Below the pieces are notes generated by a model, which was not told the origin of the DNA, ran no database searches, and worked only from the letters and a program-made list of their open reading frames with translations. From positions 62,001 to 126,000 of the forward strand of contig JAFCMP010000147.1 in the NCBI GenBank assembly GCA_017506865.1: a stretch of 64,000 bases of DNA. The letters run 5' to 3'. How positions within the stretch are numbered: the first letter of the stretch is position 1; every line of letters starts with the position of its first letter. Of the stretch, positions 23,521 to 34,783 are shown piece after piece. A program made the translations under genes and the position numbers. Origin of the DNA: Tribonema minus (taxonomy: Eukaryota > Sar > Xanthophyceae > Tribonematales > Tribonemataceae).

Positions 23521-23710
23521 CATCAGCTGCCACACAGTTGGGGGCCAGGCGGACAGCATCAGGAGCGTCACCAGTTGAAGTTGGCAAGCGCTCGTGTCCA
23601 GTTAAAGTTGACAAGCGCTCGTGCCCAGCAGCATCAGCTGCCACACAGTCGGGGGCCAGGCGTGCAGCATCAAGAGGGTCACCAGTTGAAATTGGCAAGC
23701 GCTCGTGTAG
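23521..23710 (+). repeat. 111-bp tandem duplication containing GTTGAAGTTG words
   Basis: Copy 1 starts CATCAGCTGCCACACAG at 23521 and copy 2 at 23632. The unit itself contains two short repeats ending in CAAGCGCTCGTG. Both copies include the TTGAAGTTG-type word that recurs across the window. Confidence 0.75.
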
Positions 23711-24004
23711 TGCGCTCGCGCTCGACGTGAGGCGTCAGTGCTCGCCGCGCACGACGCGGCACCAGCGCGCTCCACACATGGTGTCCACAGCAGCAGCGCC
23801 CAGCGCGTGGCACGAGACGGCAGCGCGCGTGCGGCAGCAGCAGCAGCGCTCGCCATGGGGTCACACGCGGCAGCCTCCGCATGATCGACACTCGAATACC
23901 TTCGGTGTGCCTCAGTACCCTTAGTCTAGGTAGGTATCACTGATGCCGCAGGCGACAGTGCCACCGGGGGCGGGCGCGCTGCGCAGCAGCAGCAGCAGCA
24001 GCGC

Positions 24005-25608
24005 TCAGCGCGTGATGCGGTACTGGTGCCACTTGAGGTACGCGCTCTCCTCGATGCCCTCCAGCAGCTCGCGCCCGACCTCGGCACGCTCGTAGCGCAG
24101 CCCCGCCGCGTGCAGCATGGCGGGCAGCGCCTCCACGCCGTACCTGCGGCGCGCGTGCGGTGCGAGAGTACAGGAGTGGGTACGCTGCTACCATGTCGGT
24201 TTCGGCGAGGGCGTCGCTGAGTATTGATGTCTTATGTCTTACGCTATACAAGGGTGTAGCCAACAGTGCTCGATTCAAGGGTGTAGCTGCAGTGCTTGGT
24301 TCAAGCCAAGAGGCTGTCGTCTACCAAGCAGCGCGCCGCCGCCGCCGCCATCCCTCATCGCAGCGGGCCGCGCGTGCATGCGCGCAGCAGCAGCACTCAA
24401 CAGCAGCACTCTTCGGCGCGCGTGCAGCACGCACCTCGTGCGCGAGTGCGGCAGCACGAAGTGTGCGACGCCGCGCGGCGCCAGGTGGCGCAGCAGCGCG
24501 CGCGTGACACCCGCCGCGTCGCTCTCCTGGCAGATCATATCGGCGCCAATGATGATGTCGTACTCGTCGTGCGCCTCAGAGGGGTCACGCTCGCGCCCCT
24601 CCGGTACCGCGTCCCAGTCCAGGAACACGGCGCGGACTTCGCCCGTGTTGAGCGCTGCATCGGCCGCCAGCTGCGCGCCGCCGCCACAGCCGCCGCTGCA
24701 AGGGCAGCAGCGGGCGCCTCCGTCGCCATCGCCGCTGCCGTCGCTGCTGGCATTGGGGGTGCAGCTGCAACTGCAGGTTTCAATGGCGCCGCCGTCGCTG
24801 AGGACGTCGGCGTCAGCAACAGCGGCGCAGCAGCTCTCGCCACGTGCAGAGCTGCAGCTGCTTCTTTTAGCGTTGAGCACGGCTGCTGCTGCGTCACGAG
24901 CGCTGCCATCTTCACAGCCTCCACCGCCGCTGCAGCTGGTGCCGCCATCGTTGGAACCCTGCACTGCACTCCGAGCATTCCCGCAGCTGCCGCCCCCACC
25001 ACCGCCACCGCTACCACCGCCGCCTCCGCTGCCGCAGCAGCAGCAGCGCCGCCGCACGCCGCCGCCGCCACCGCGCCGCCCCACATTGATGGCTATGTTG
25101 TAGCGCGCCGCATCTAGGACGAGGGGGTTGAAGTCGCTCAGGTCGACGCGCCGCGCGTGGCACGCCGCCGCGAGGCCCGCGAGCGCGAGCCCCGCGCCCA
25201 CCTCGAGCACCGCTCTGCCTTCCAGAAGGCCGCTGTTAGCATGCAGCCAGCGCGCGAGTGCGACCGCCGCGGGCCACGTCACGAAGCCCACGTCGAACTG
25301 GCTCGCCTGGCGCGCCGCGACGCCGCGGATGAGCAGCGTCACCGCCGGCACTGCGCGGCGACGCTCCTCTGTAAGTTCAACTTCTCCGGCGGAAGCGGTG
25401 TGCGCGGCGGCATGGGCGGCGGCGAGTGCTGCGGCTGCGCGCGCGGTCGGCGATGATGCAGTCTCCGCGGCTGTGAGTGCGCTGCCGCTGTCGGAGCGCC
25501 TGCACGTGGGGTGAGCGGGCAGCGTGTAGCGCAGCACGTGCGCGCGCGCGGCGGCGCTGACGGCGGCGCTCCGCTGGAAGGGGGCGGGGTCCATCGGGAA
25601 CACGCATC
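24005..25608 (-). CDS. Class I SAM-dependent methyltransferase, METTL21-like (Methyltransf_16)
   Basis: Members of this family methylate lysines of chaperones and elongation factors. Two exons are clear: 25608-24435 (ends AG, phase 2) and 24143-24005, joining as SRTR-YGVEAL. The order is: an Ala-rich N-terminus; FDVGFVTWPAAVALARWL (family W-P-A signature); motif I, AVLEVGAGLALAGLAAAC, for SAM binding; DLSDFNPLVL (post I). A low-complexity insert of about 120 residues rich in Gly, Cys and Ala follows, then VRAVFLDWDAVPEG and YDIIIGADMICQ (motif II, usually D-x-x-Y/D), and the C-terminal strand EESAYLKWHQYRITR. The insert interrupts the Rossmann fold between strands 2 and 3; it is in frame and encoded by GCC/GGC triplet repeats. 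The first exon or start codon is unresolved: the acceptor at 25609-25611 implies an upstream exon ending in phase 1, while the first internal ATG is at 25594. Substrate unknown. Confidence 0.8.
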
Positions 25609-26308
25609 CTGCGGGGGAAGTAGGAGAGTCACACGCTGCTGTGAGCGTGCCCAGCAAGACGGTTAGAGCGCTGTGTTGCCAATGTAGAGCATGCCAATGA
25701 GGAGCACGCATGAGCAAGAGGCGCTGTAGGCCTGTGGCTGGGGTGTGCAGCGCGTGCGCTGCTGCGTCGTTGCGCAGTCGCAGCGGCGGTTGGGTACGGA
25801 TGAGGTCTAGCGCTCAGCCGCAGCAAAGGGCGCAAGCCGCATGCTATGATTATCGCCTTTTCTGGTGCTGCATGAGTATGGTGCAGTCGTGCGATTGTGC
25901 ACGCATGTTGTCGTTGGCTGATGAGCCGTCTGGTCTGAAGGGTATAGAGAAGTGACCTGGAGCCTGAGCTCAGAGGTCATTGCAAGGAACGTGTTGGAGG
26001 TTGGAAATTGCGAGCACATGGAGGTCGTACAGGCACAGGTGGACCATTATCGCATGGTGCGCCAGCCCCAGTGTGCAAAGAAATCTCCGAATGTAAAGAC
26101 GAATCTGCAGCGCCACTCTCTGTTGTGCAGCCTTGCTGCTGCAGTCAGATGCACTGACTAGCATTCGCTGATCAAGCACAGAGTTAATATGTTGCTGAAA
26201 TTTGGCAGCAGCACCAGTCGCACCAATTGCATAAACCACATGAAGTCTGCCACAATATGACAACGCGCACAGTGGCAATCAAGCGAATGCAAGTCCACGC
26301 TGCCTCAC
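25609..26308. other. Upstream region of the methyltransferase; unresolved exons possible
   Basis: The missing 5' exon of the methyltransferase and the 3' exons of the ARM-like gene should both lie here if those genes are complete. I could not pick either with confidence. An open minus-strand frame at 25970-26278 has no recognisable feature. Confidence 0.3.
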
Positions 26309-26780
26309 CTGCGCAGCGTATTTGCAAGGCGCAATTGGCCGCTGCGCACACATCATCTGGAGCATCGTCATCGAGGTCATCATCATGCGGCTCGCTTCCC
26401 ACAGCAGCACCGCGCGCTATCACCTGCAGCACAGCCAGGTGTCCGCCAAGGGCACCGAACTGCTGCGCACAGATCTTCTCTGCACACAGGGTGGTCAGGA
26501 CCCTCAGTGCGGCTGCCCGCACCTCGAGTAGCTGCTGCTCTTCGTGGTCGCCGATGAGTTCTGCGGAGGCTCGCAGCAGACCGGCAGCAAGTGCTGCTGC
26601 AAGGGGATCTATTGCTGCTGCCGTTGACCACAGAAACAAGGCTCCTCTGGCTGTCAGTGCAGTCACTTCCAGAGCCAGAATATGCTTAAGAAGCGTGCAA
26701 GCCGGAGCAGAGTTAGCTACTGCCAACGCCAGCAGCTGCGTCTGCGCCACCACGCCACTCTCCTCCTGGTCGATGTCCAT
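26309..26780 (-). CDS. ARM/HEAT-like helical repeat protein, 5' exon
   Basis: The frame opens at ATG 26780, with an in-frame stop a short distance upstream, and runs 157 codons to the donor GCAG|GTGAGG at 26309 (phase 1). It encodes an acidic start (MDIDQEESG) and then amphipathic helices spaced like armadillo or HEAT repeats: QTQLLALAVANSAPACTLL, DPLAAALAAGLLRASAEL, LLEVRAAALRVLTTLCAEK and FGALGGHLAVLQVI. An Asp-rich linker (HDDDLDDDAPDDV) comes before the last helix. No specific family is recognised; such solenoids bind other proteins. The downstream exon could not be identified, so the gene is incomplete in this annotation. Confidence 0.45.
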
Positions 26781-27956
26781 CGCCAACGTGCGTGTGACGA
26801 GTCAACCAACGCCGACATCAATCGATTGCGTTTTGCAGAACCCGGAAAGCAGGCCGGAACAGGAACTGGCCTGTCGGGGCCCCCTGCAACGGTGGAAAAT
26901 AGATGATCAATTTGCCAATGTGTTGGATGTGAACATCAGCGTAATCACTCAACCAGCAGGCCTGCAGACGCTCTTTGGATTCAAGTTTCAAAAGTGCGCA
27001 CACTCTGATGATCAAGCATCGTCAAAGTGCGCAATCTTGAAAGTCATCCAAGAATGCCCAGCGCCACAGACATGAAGCACAACGCAGACGGAATCTCAAA
27101 TGTTGGGACAAGTTCCGCACACCTTTGTGGTGGGGCCACAGACAGCCCATGCAACGTGTATTGGCCATGTACAGCGGTGCGTGAGGCTCATAATCGTGAG
27201 CCATGTGACGCGAGGACGAGTAAAGCACGCCGCCCTCGCGGTGGTACGCGCATAAAACGAGCGCGGCGCGCGGCGGTACGCTTCAAGAAGCAGGGACCGG
27301 AGCGCGTAAAACGGCGGCGTGGTGAGTGTGGCCAACGTGCCATGAAACCAAAGTCTTTCTCGCGCGGGGCTGCGGAGCCGCTGCCATGCCCCCACATCTC
27401 TCTACGTGTGTGTTCGGTTTATGCCGAACGACAGCCATTTGACAGCCATCGCCCTTCACTGTGCGCGTGTGCCGTAGCAGCTGCTCATCCGCAGCCGAGT
27501 GTACTGGCCGCGGCCGTTGGTGCGAGTTGCTGCCGCGGCTGCGACTGCTGCCGCTGCCGCCGCCTGTAGGGGAGCCAGCCGCGTGCGGCTGCTCTCACAG
27601 TTGAGTTGCACCGTCCCCTGCTTGAGACTGCTTGCAGTGCTCCAGGGTGTGTGTGGGGGGGGCGAGGGGTCAGTGTTGCACATTTTGCTTGGCGCAGGTG
27701 TGTCCACCGTGAATGCAGCAAGGTTCTGGGCCTCGGTTGCGGCGTGCCGCTCGCGCCGCATGCGCCGGCTTGCGTCGCGGCGCGTGGCGTGCCGCTGGCG
27801 CCGCCTCGGTGTGTGGCATGAGCTGCAGCTGTGCCAGCCCGTATTGTGCGATGTTGGTGCTGCGGCTGATTGCTGCTGCGGCTGATTGCTGCGGTGTTAA
27901 TGGTGCTGCGGCCGCTGCTGCAGATGCTGCTGCTGCCGCTGCTGCGACAGCTGCTG
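26781..27956. other. Intergenic region, no gene seen
   Basis: This lies between the start of the ARM-like gene and the end of the 7TM-like gene, both on the minus strand. Frames at 27027-27569 and 27485-27985 are Arg/Ala/Cys-rich and track GC-rich triplets rather than a protein. It should carry the 3' UTR of the 7TM gene and the promoter of the ARM gene. Confidence 0.4.
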
Positions 27957-30900
27957 CTATGCCGTCTCGTCACTGTCATCGGCAAGCAGGGCGTCCGGCG
28001 AGGAGACGGGCGCCAGCGCCGAGCGCGCGCGGCTGAAGTTGGGCACGATGCCGCACTTCGGGCAGCGCGCTGCCGTGCCGGAGCTGGCCGAGGCCTGGCT
28101 GGCCTCCTGCGTGGAACGGCAGAGCGGAGCGGTGCTGCTTCAGCGGCAATGATAGCAGGCTGGTCCTGAGCGCATGCACTGTGTAAATTGCGTGCATATC
28201 AAGTGCTTCAAGTGCATGGCGAGGTGTGTGTGTGTGAAGGGGGGGAGGGGGGGGATAAGCACATTCTCAGATGTCAATGAGCTGATGAGCTGCGCCCCTC
28301 CTCTCCCGCCCTACATCCCCCCCACCCACAACGCCGTACACAACACGAGAGAGCAGCGGTGAACGCCTTTAGAGACCTTCAAGCGCAGTACACTAGCATC
28401 ATCAAGCGAGACACACATAACTTCAACGTTGACGCACCGTGATATCTTGCGTGCGCGTGCCGTCCGCCTGCAGCCCCGGCCACGTCTCCTGGTCGCCCAG
28501 CGACACGTGCGCGCCGTCGGACGACAGGACCTGCCTCGGATTTGGCGCCGCGTTGCCCGCCACACGCGCGCGCTCGTACGCCGCCGTCGCGCCGCCGTTG
28601 GCAAAGCAGATGGAGCCCAGGGTGAGGCCGTTGTCCTGCGCGAGGGGAGGCCCCGCGGGGTGGGGTGGGGGCTCACAGTTGAGAATGCGTATGAATCGAT
28701 GCTTTTGCTTTTCGTGGGCTACAAGTGGGGGTGAGCACGGAGACTTGCAAGGCGTCGAGGCCGCGAGAGCGACCGCTCCTGCGCTCCGTAGTACATTGAT
28801 GCCCACAGAGAGGTACTGGTGATCACAGAGCCGCAGGCGACAGAGTGCATTGTGACAGCATGCGTGCGCCACTCGAGCTGCAGGCCACGCACAGCTTCAA
28901 GGTGGTGCATACGTACTTGTCATCAGTGCTCATATTGGCGGCCTCATCGATGCCGCAACAACCAAACGGTCTCAGTTTTGAGCACTCTACTGTGTTGCCG
29001 AACCACCCGCTCAAACAGCACCCGCGCATCAGTGCTTGCTCCCTGGCTTCCTGCGCCTGAGGCTAGGAGCAGGCGACGGTACTGCAAACTCAAGTTTGAA
29101 CTTTGGGTCATGACAAAGGGTCCCACAGAAAGCGCATGCCTGAAAGCGCTTGAGGTCATGACTGAAGGACCCACAGAAAGCGCATGCCTGAAACTGCTTC
29201 AAAACCGCACACAGCCGATGGACGCTCGTGACCGACAGGAATGAGTAAAGCAGTAGCGCGTCAGCGCAGTTACCGCGGGTGTGTCGCATGCAGTTGATGC
29301 GCAGGCGCGACGCGCCGGAGCTCACCAGTATTGACAGTGACGTGATGGGGATATCCAAGTCGGGCGCTTGGAAGTCTATCACGTTGAGGATAGTGACCAC
29401 CAGCGTGAACACGGAGCTGACGACCTGGGGGAGGGGGGGAGGGGGGCACGCGCGCGCGCATGAGAAGTGTGAGCAACTGCACACTTGATATGTTGCGCGC
29501 TTGCTGTCCAAATCGGCAATGGCATGGCGTGCATGGAACCTCAACTGTGAAGTATCACACCGTGCTTTGAGGGACGCGCGTGTAACCACGAACCAGGCTG
29601 GCTCGCTTGAGCGCGCTCTGCTCTCAACTGACGTATGTTGAGCACGTGAATAACGAGCGCAATGCGGCGACCGCCCTCGGCATGCGCTTAAGGCAGAGGA
29701 TGGAATGAAGCAGCTCACGACTGACACACTCCGCAAACAAAGTTGTGCACTGTACCAATAAGGTGACGCAGGCTGTCAAATGAGTCTCTTGCAGTCAGCA
29801 TGGCACATGATTCAAGTACCAGGCACGGTCTCACACGTGATCTGCCAGAATGGCGAAAGAGAGAACGAAGTTGCCACAACGGGAGCTCGACACCAAACGC
29901 AACTCTTTCCTGAGATCAGTGGACCCTGTGCCGCCTAACGCATGCGGTGCATGACCATAAAGACCACATCGTACCCCTCGCGCGGAGTACCGCAGACCCC
30001 AGCCAACAGTCACCGCAAAGCGCTGCCGGTGACCGATCATACGGTAGCCCTAGCCGGCTACCAGCGCACACCAACGCTCGTCGCACCACACTCAGCGACT
30101 TCTGCCGCAACGCCCCCGTAATAAGCGGGGGCCGCTGCCCTATGCATCACCGCTCAGCCCTCTGCATCATCGCTCAGCCCTCTGCATCACCGCACAGCGC
30201 TGTGCATCATCGCTCAGCCCTCTGCATCACCGCTCAGCCCTGTGCATCATCGCTCAGCCCTGTGCATCATCGCTGAGCCCTGTGCATCACCGCTCAGCGC
30301 TGGCCTCGGCCCCCTTCTTCAACCGCAGCCGAGACACACACGCGCCATGCGACCGCAGCGGCTCACCATGGGCACCACCGCCCGCCGCACGAGCCGCTCG
30401 TAGACGGCGACACCCCTGGAGGACGTGCGGTGGCGTCGTAGCAGGTACAGCAGCACAGAAAAGAAGCCGCTGTCAGCAGGCGTGCGGAGAGGGGGGTGGC
30501 AACCGGGGGGGGGGGCGCGTGTCGGTGACGCGCCGCAACGTGTGGATGCCACAAGGAAGTGACATTCAGATGAAGTGACGTGCCGCAATGAAGTGACATG
30601 CCGCAGGAAGTGACGTGCCGCAAGCAGGTGTGACGCGCCGTCAGGGGCGACGTGCCGCACGGGCCACATCCATTCACCATCGCTGCACGCTGCGCATCAG
30701 TTCCAGCGTCGCTGCTGTAGAACGCGCTCGACGAGGTGGTCATTGCTGCGCGGCGATCCTGCACAAGGCCGCAACAACACTGCGCCGCACAATTGCTGGC
30801 AGCAGTGTGCCGTACGCGGGAGGCGTGCATGAACGCGCCAGAAGCTTCGGCGGCAATGCGGCTCCTCTCAGACTATGGGTATCGGCAGCGCTGCGCGTGT

Positions 30901-33900
30901 GGCCCTGTTGATAAGCTCACCAATGGGCACCGTATAGCGACAACTGGCCAGATGCAAGTTCAAGCCATGAACTGACGCACTTAACTGCGCGCAGATGGCC
31001 TAACATTGGTAGGAATATGACAACAATCCAGCCCTCGTGACTGACGCACATACTTCGAACTAAATAAGTAGACTAGACACTCTGACGTAGTATACATGCG
31101 CCGGCAACACGCACAAGGCCACCCCCCCATCAAAGCGGGCAGGTCCCAGCGGGATCGACCTGCATACACATGCCAGCTCACTTCAAGACCTGTAACTTCA
31201 AGTCCACCACCACCGGTGTTGAAGTGCACCGCACATACCTGCGCGCCACCGTCCCGGCCACCGTGTCCATGTTGGCACGCTCCATCGCGCGCATGTGCTT
31301 GACGAGCGGCCACGCGAAGAAGAGCGAGAACAAGACGTGGTTGATGAGCTGCAGCACCCACTTGAAGTTGGATGAGATCTCCTCGAAGTAGAAGACGCAG
31401 CGCTCTGCCCCAAACTGCATTACACAGAGGGAGGGGGGCGGGGGGGGGGGGGGGGGGCGGACACAGAGGAAGAGGGCAGCACCACGCAGATACCGTAAGC
31501 ACGTGCTGGATTGGTTGTGATGGCGTAACTACGAGTAGAGAGACCTTGCTGATCGCAAGGCTCCCACCACAGCCAAGAGGACAGCCAACGCGGCAGCGCG
31601 GTGCACTGACGCATGGGCCGCAGCGCTTCCTCCAAACTGCGCGCTGCTGCGCGCAGCCACAGCTGCAGCGCCTGACACCAGCCTGCAGCCGCATCGTCTG
31701 TGCCGCAGTGTGCGCGAGCGACGGGCGCCGCCTGCGCACTGCGCCATGACGGTAAGAACTCGGCGCGCCTGGCCACCCCAACAGACACGCATGCCCATCA
31801 GCGATGCTCGGCACATGAGCAACGCTACGAGAACCTGCGCGGCGGTGGCGGCCCCTGCATGCAGAGGCGCTGCCGCCGCCAAACCGCCAACCATACGCTA
31901 CGTCGTTGACGAAATTAACGAGCGGCATAACATACATAGGACTGCACACAGGCTTTGCAGGCTGCAGCGTCAAGGCTCGGCTAGCGACACAAATCGCGCG
32001 CGCGCGGGGAGGGGGGGGGGGGGGGGCGTGCGCAGCAGCAGCAGCAGCAGCAGCGCTCGACGCACCTGGTCGATCGCGCTCCCCTTGCGCAGGAACGAGA
32101 CCGCCAGGAAGCACACCCAGTTGGCGACCGTCAGCACGATGCCGACTGCGCGCCACGGCGGCCACTTGGGGTTGATGGCGTTGATCGCGTCGGCGCGCAG
32201 GAAGAGGTGCAGGAACGCAAAGCCGTTGCTCAGGCCCTGCCCGAGCCCCAGCGAGATCTGCGCGCATATGCACGAGGAGCGCGGAGCGCACAGAGGCGTT
32301 CATCATCAGAAGGCGACGACCGAGCGCTGCTGCTTCGTGGCGCAGCGCAGTGCCGACGCAGAGCGGCGTGGCGGCGCTTCCGTCAAATGGCAGGTGGTGC
32401 AGTGGCTTCGAAATGGCGCGTGGCTCTTGGGAGCTCTGGTGGAGCAGCTGGTGCGGCAACACGGCGCGCTGTCTAATCCCCCTGAATGTCGCAACCCGCA
32501 AATACCTCCAGCAAAACGTGCGTATGCTCTGCTGCTAAGTCGCGCCTGGCTTGATGCTCAGGAGCGTCAGCGGCATCACAGCCTTAGCGGGTGTGATAAC
32601 GACAGCGATGAGGGTGGCATGGTTACACGCGCCTGTCGAGAGGGGGTCAGCTACGGTTGTTGCTGAGAGCTGCTGCTGATGCTCAGCAGCGCGGCCTGAT
32701 CATGACGCGCTGTTCATCACCAATGGCATCTAACGGAGTTGACAACAGTTGCGAAGCGCAGCGCATCAGGCACCTTACAAAGCGCGCACACTAGTTCACC
32801 GGTAGACAGGTCAACTACATAGCGCAGCGACCCCGCGTGTACTGCGAGAGCATTACAGCACATCAAGGCAGTTGAGGCGTGTTGACACATGGCAAGAGTC
32901 CGTGAGTTGAGCAGCGATGAGATCGACTGCGGAAGCGCCGCATGTGCTCGGCACACCCGTGCCCCATCAGCAGTCTGTGTTGCAAATACGTGACTACTGA
33001 GCACTGATGCAGTACGCACCCTGAGCGCATTGCACTCCGAGAGGCCGATCCCCGAGAACAGGTGCAGTGCCTTGACAAGCGTGTAGACGGCGGCGATGAT
33101 GGCTGCGAGAAAGCCCGTCGCGTTCATCATGTTGCGCCGCATCGTGAGCCATCGCTCGCCAAAGAAGAAGGTGACCTGGAGGGCAGCGGTGCAGCAGCAG
33201 CAGCGCTCCTCAGTAGCAGCAGCAGCAGCAGCACTTCATCGAAAAGGCCCACCTCTAAAGCAGTTGTAGGTCCAGCAGTTGAAGTAGGTACAGCACTTCA
33301 AGTAGCCACTTTTACAACCACTCCAGTGAACTGCAGCTGAAATAGACAGCAGTTCCTTGCTCCTGTGCAGCCCGACGTCGCGCCACTGCTTAGAACATAC
33401 CACTTCAATCAATCGTAGCTGCCAGCCCCTTTTGAGCAGCTACAAAGCGCTACAAGGTGCAGCACACTTGAAGTTGTCCAATGCATGCAAGCTGGGCGTG
33501 TAATCATGTGCTGACCCCGCCAACACAACATGTTAGGCGTTCAAAGGAGGGGACTCTGATTGCACCGCACTCGTTGCCTGCGCAGCTGTCTGATGATGCG
33601 ATACGCCAGTGATGGCGTGCAAATGAACCAAGCCCCAAGATGGTGTCATGGCGCACTACGCAGAATACATCTTGTAAGGGCATCGATCACCACCAGCATG
33701 GAGCCGCTGTCAGATCGGGCACCTGGCTCATTTCCTGCACTCCAAAAGTCAACCTCAGCATGCCGATGCTTGTCGTATTTGCCACTTGCTTGCACCTGCG
33801 CTACACAATGAGGCAGCCTCTGCCGAGGTAGGAAACGCACCTGCAGACCGATGGTGAACGTTATCGCCAGGCAGAATATCTCGAAGTACTCAGGAAACAG

Positions 33901-33951
33901 ATCCGGCACGCTGTCTGGCGCGTTCGTTGGACGCGCCGTAGCCGTAGCCAT
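27957..33951 (-). CDS. Nine-exon protein with about seven membrane segments and a CPxC tail
   Basis: Exons in order: 33951-33841, 33175-33020, 32257-32066, 31414-31239, 30469-30367, 29424-29274, 28989-28913, 28635-28438, 28106-27957. All junction phases agree (0,0,0,2,0,1,0,0), giving about 437 residues. Hydrophobic segments: EYFEIFCLAITFTIGLQVTF; NATGFLAAIIAAVYTLVKAL; GLSNGFAFLHLFL; RAVGIVLTVANWVCFLAVSF; WVLQLINHVLFSLFFAWPLV; SGFFSVLLYLL or the adjoining VVSSVFTLVVTILNVI; ITSLSILVSSGAS. The cytosolic-looking tail contains GLTLGSICFANGGATAAYER, CPKCGIVPNF (two Cys spaced as in a zinc knuckle half) and an acidic end, DDSDETA. The layout recalls a seven-helix receptor or membrane protein, but I recognise no family signature. 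The short exon 28989-28913 is the least certain; it is needed to restore phase. Introns contain minisatellites. Three same-strand exons just upstream could add an N-terminal domain. Confidence 0.65.
29107..29199. repeat. 48-bp tandem pair in an intron of the 7TM-like gene
   Basis: Two adjacent copies begin GTCATGAC at 29107 and 29155 and share CCCACAGAAAGCGCATGCCT. They lie in the intron between the exons at 29424-29274 and 28989-28913. Confidence 0.8.
30141..30300. repeat. 20-bp minisatellite, eight copies
   Basis: The unit is TGCATCAYCGCTCAGCCCTS-like, repeated eight times with single-base variants, in the intron between exons 30469-30367 and 29424-29274. There are no spacers between units, so this is not a CRISPR array. 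Confidence 0.9.
30552..30660. repeat. Short imperfect repeat, GAAGTGACGTGCCGCA-type
   Basis: Five to six irregular units of 16 to 20 bp (AAGTGACRTGCCGCA, TGACGCGCCG) lie just upstream, on the minus strand, of the exon at 30469-30367. The region is inside an intron of the 7TM-like gene. Confidence 0.7.
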
Positions 33952-33989
33952 GGCACCACGCCAGGCCTCCCTGCCAGCTGCTGCACAAC

Positions 33990-34783
33990 GACAGCACAAT
34001 AGTACTTAGAGTTGTTGAACTCAATGAACTCAGGTGCTTTGCATCTGAGCGACACGGGGAATGGTGCTCCATAGCCTTCGAGCTGTCCGAGCAGCCAGCC
34101 AAACACCAACTGAATCGCAGAATGCAGTGGCGGCGGCCTGTTGTGTGAGCTATCAGGTCCCGTGCAAACTAAAACCAAATTCACCACTGCTGCAGTGCTG
34201 GGCTGGCGCATTGTGCAGCAGCAGAATGCTCGCTGGCACCAGAGCACACACACCGTTTGTGCTGCATTTACTATGAGCGATGCCTGATGATGCCAGAGCG
34301 GAACACAGAGACAGCGAGGTGAGGTGTGCGTGTGCGTGGGCTGCAGGGAACAAGTCAAGGGCCTAAGTGCGCACCGACAGGATGCTTTCAGAACTGACGC
34401 CGGCTCACCTGTGCAAGGCTTATCTGGTCATTGCACTCCAGGCTCCGACTCCGACCGGCCTTCTCTGCCTCGCTCACAGTCTCAAACAGCGAGTGCGCCG
34501 CCGCTCTGCACCACGCCAGTGGAGAAATAAAACTAGCAGTATAGTACCGGCGCTCTAGGCCGGCCAGCCTGCCAGTGTGTGCTATCGCCTCCCTTGGCAC
34601 TAGCTCTGCTGTCTAAGACTCAGGCCGCAGCGGCAGACAGTCGTCTAGATGATAAATGAGCTCACCTCGAATTCGGCTTCTGCGGAGGCACATTGGCGGC
34701 ACTGTGCAGATGCCGCAGGCGCTTGCGCACTTCTAGATTGATTGTGACGGTGCGGCAGGATGCGGAGGCAGGCACAAGACTTG
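33990..34783 (-). CDS. Three phase-compatible exons upstream of the 7TM-like gene
   Basis: Exons 34783-34666 and 34505-34409 join in phase 2 and then run in phase 0 into an exon starting at 34109. The peptides are TVTINLEVRKRLRHLHSAAN; HSLFETVSEAEKAGRSRSLE; and LVFGWLLGQLEGYGAPFPVS followed by KAPEFIEFNNSKYYC. No family was recognised. The last exon stays open into the 5' end of the 7TM-like gene (ATG 33951) but in another frame. The end coordinate 33990 is therefore approximate. A one-base frame break, or a donor and intron I cannot see, could link the two into a membrane protein with an extra N-terminal domain. Alternatively this is the end of a separate gene whose 5' exons lie in 34.8-35.9 kb. 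Confidence 0.4.

Larger units (their letters stand above)
21726..24004. other. Repeat-bearing intergenic region
   Basis: No gene is supported in 2.3 kb between a plus-strand gene end and a minus-strand gene end. It holds three repeat systems listed separately: a 103-bp tandem pair near 21948, two copies of an E2F-like palindromic element at 22591 and 23171, and a 111-bp tandem pair at 23521. A small frame at 23484-23924 is open only because its repeat unit lacks stops in that frame. Confidence 0.5.

Noticed and set aside
24234..25117. Two plus-strand frames of 273-289 codons across the methyltransferase
   Set aside because: They mirror the GCC/GGC triplet insert and lack features, while the minus strand has methyltransferase motifs I, post I and II.
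30141..30300. CRISPR-like array
   Set aside because: Units are contiguous with no unique spacers and lie in an intron of a eukaryotic gene.
30981..32501. 506-codon minus-strand frame
   Set aside because: It crosses two exons of the 7TM-like gene in the wrong frame and reads through their introns, including a G tract giving poly-Pro.
31710..32666. 318-codon plus-strand frame
   Set aside because: Opposite an exon with clear membrane helices. Its composition is Arg/Ala-rich with no motif.
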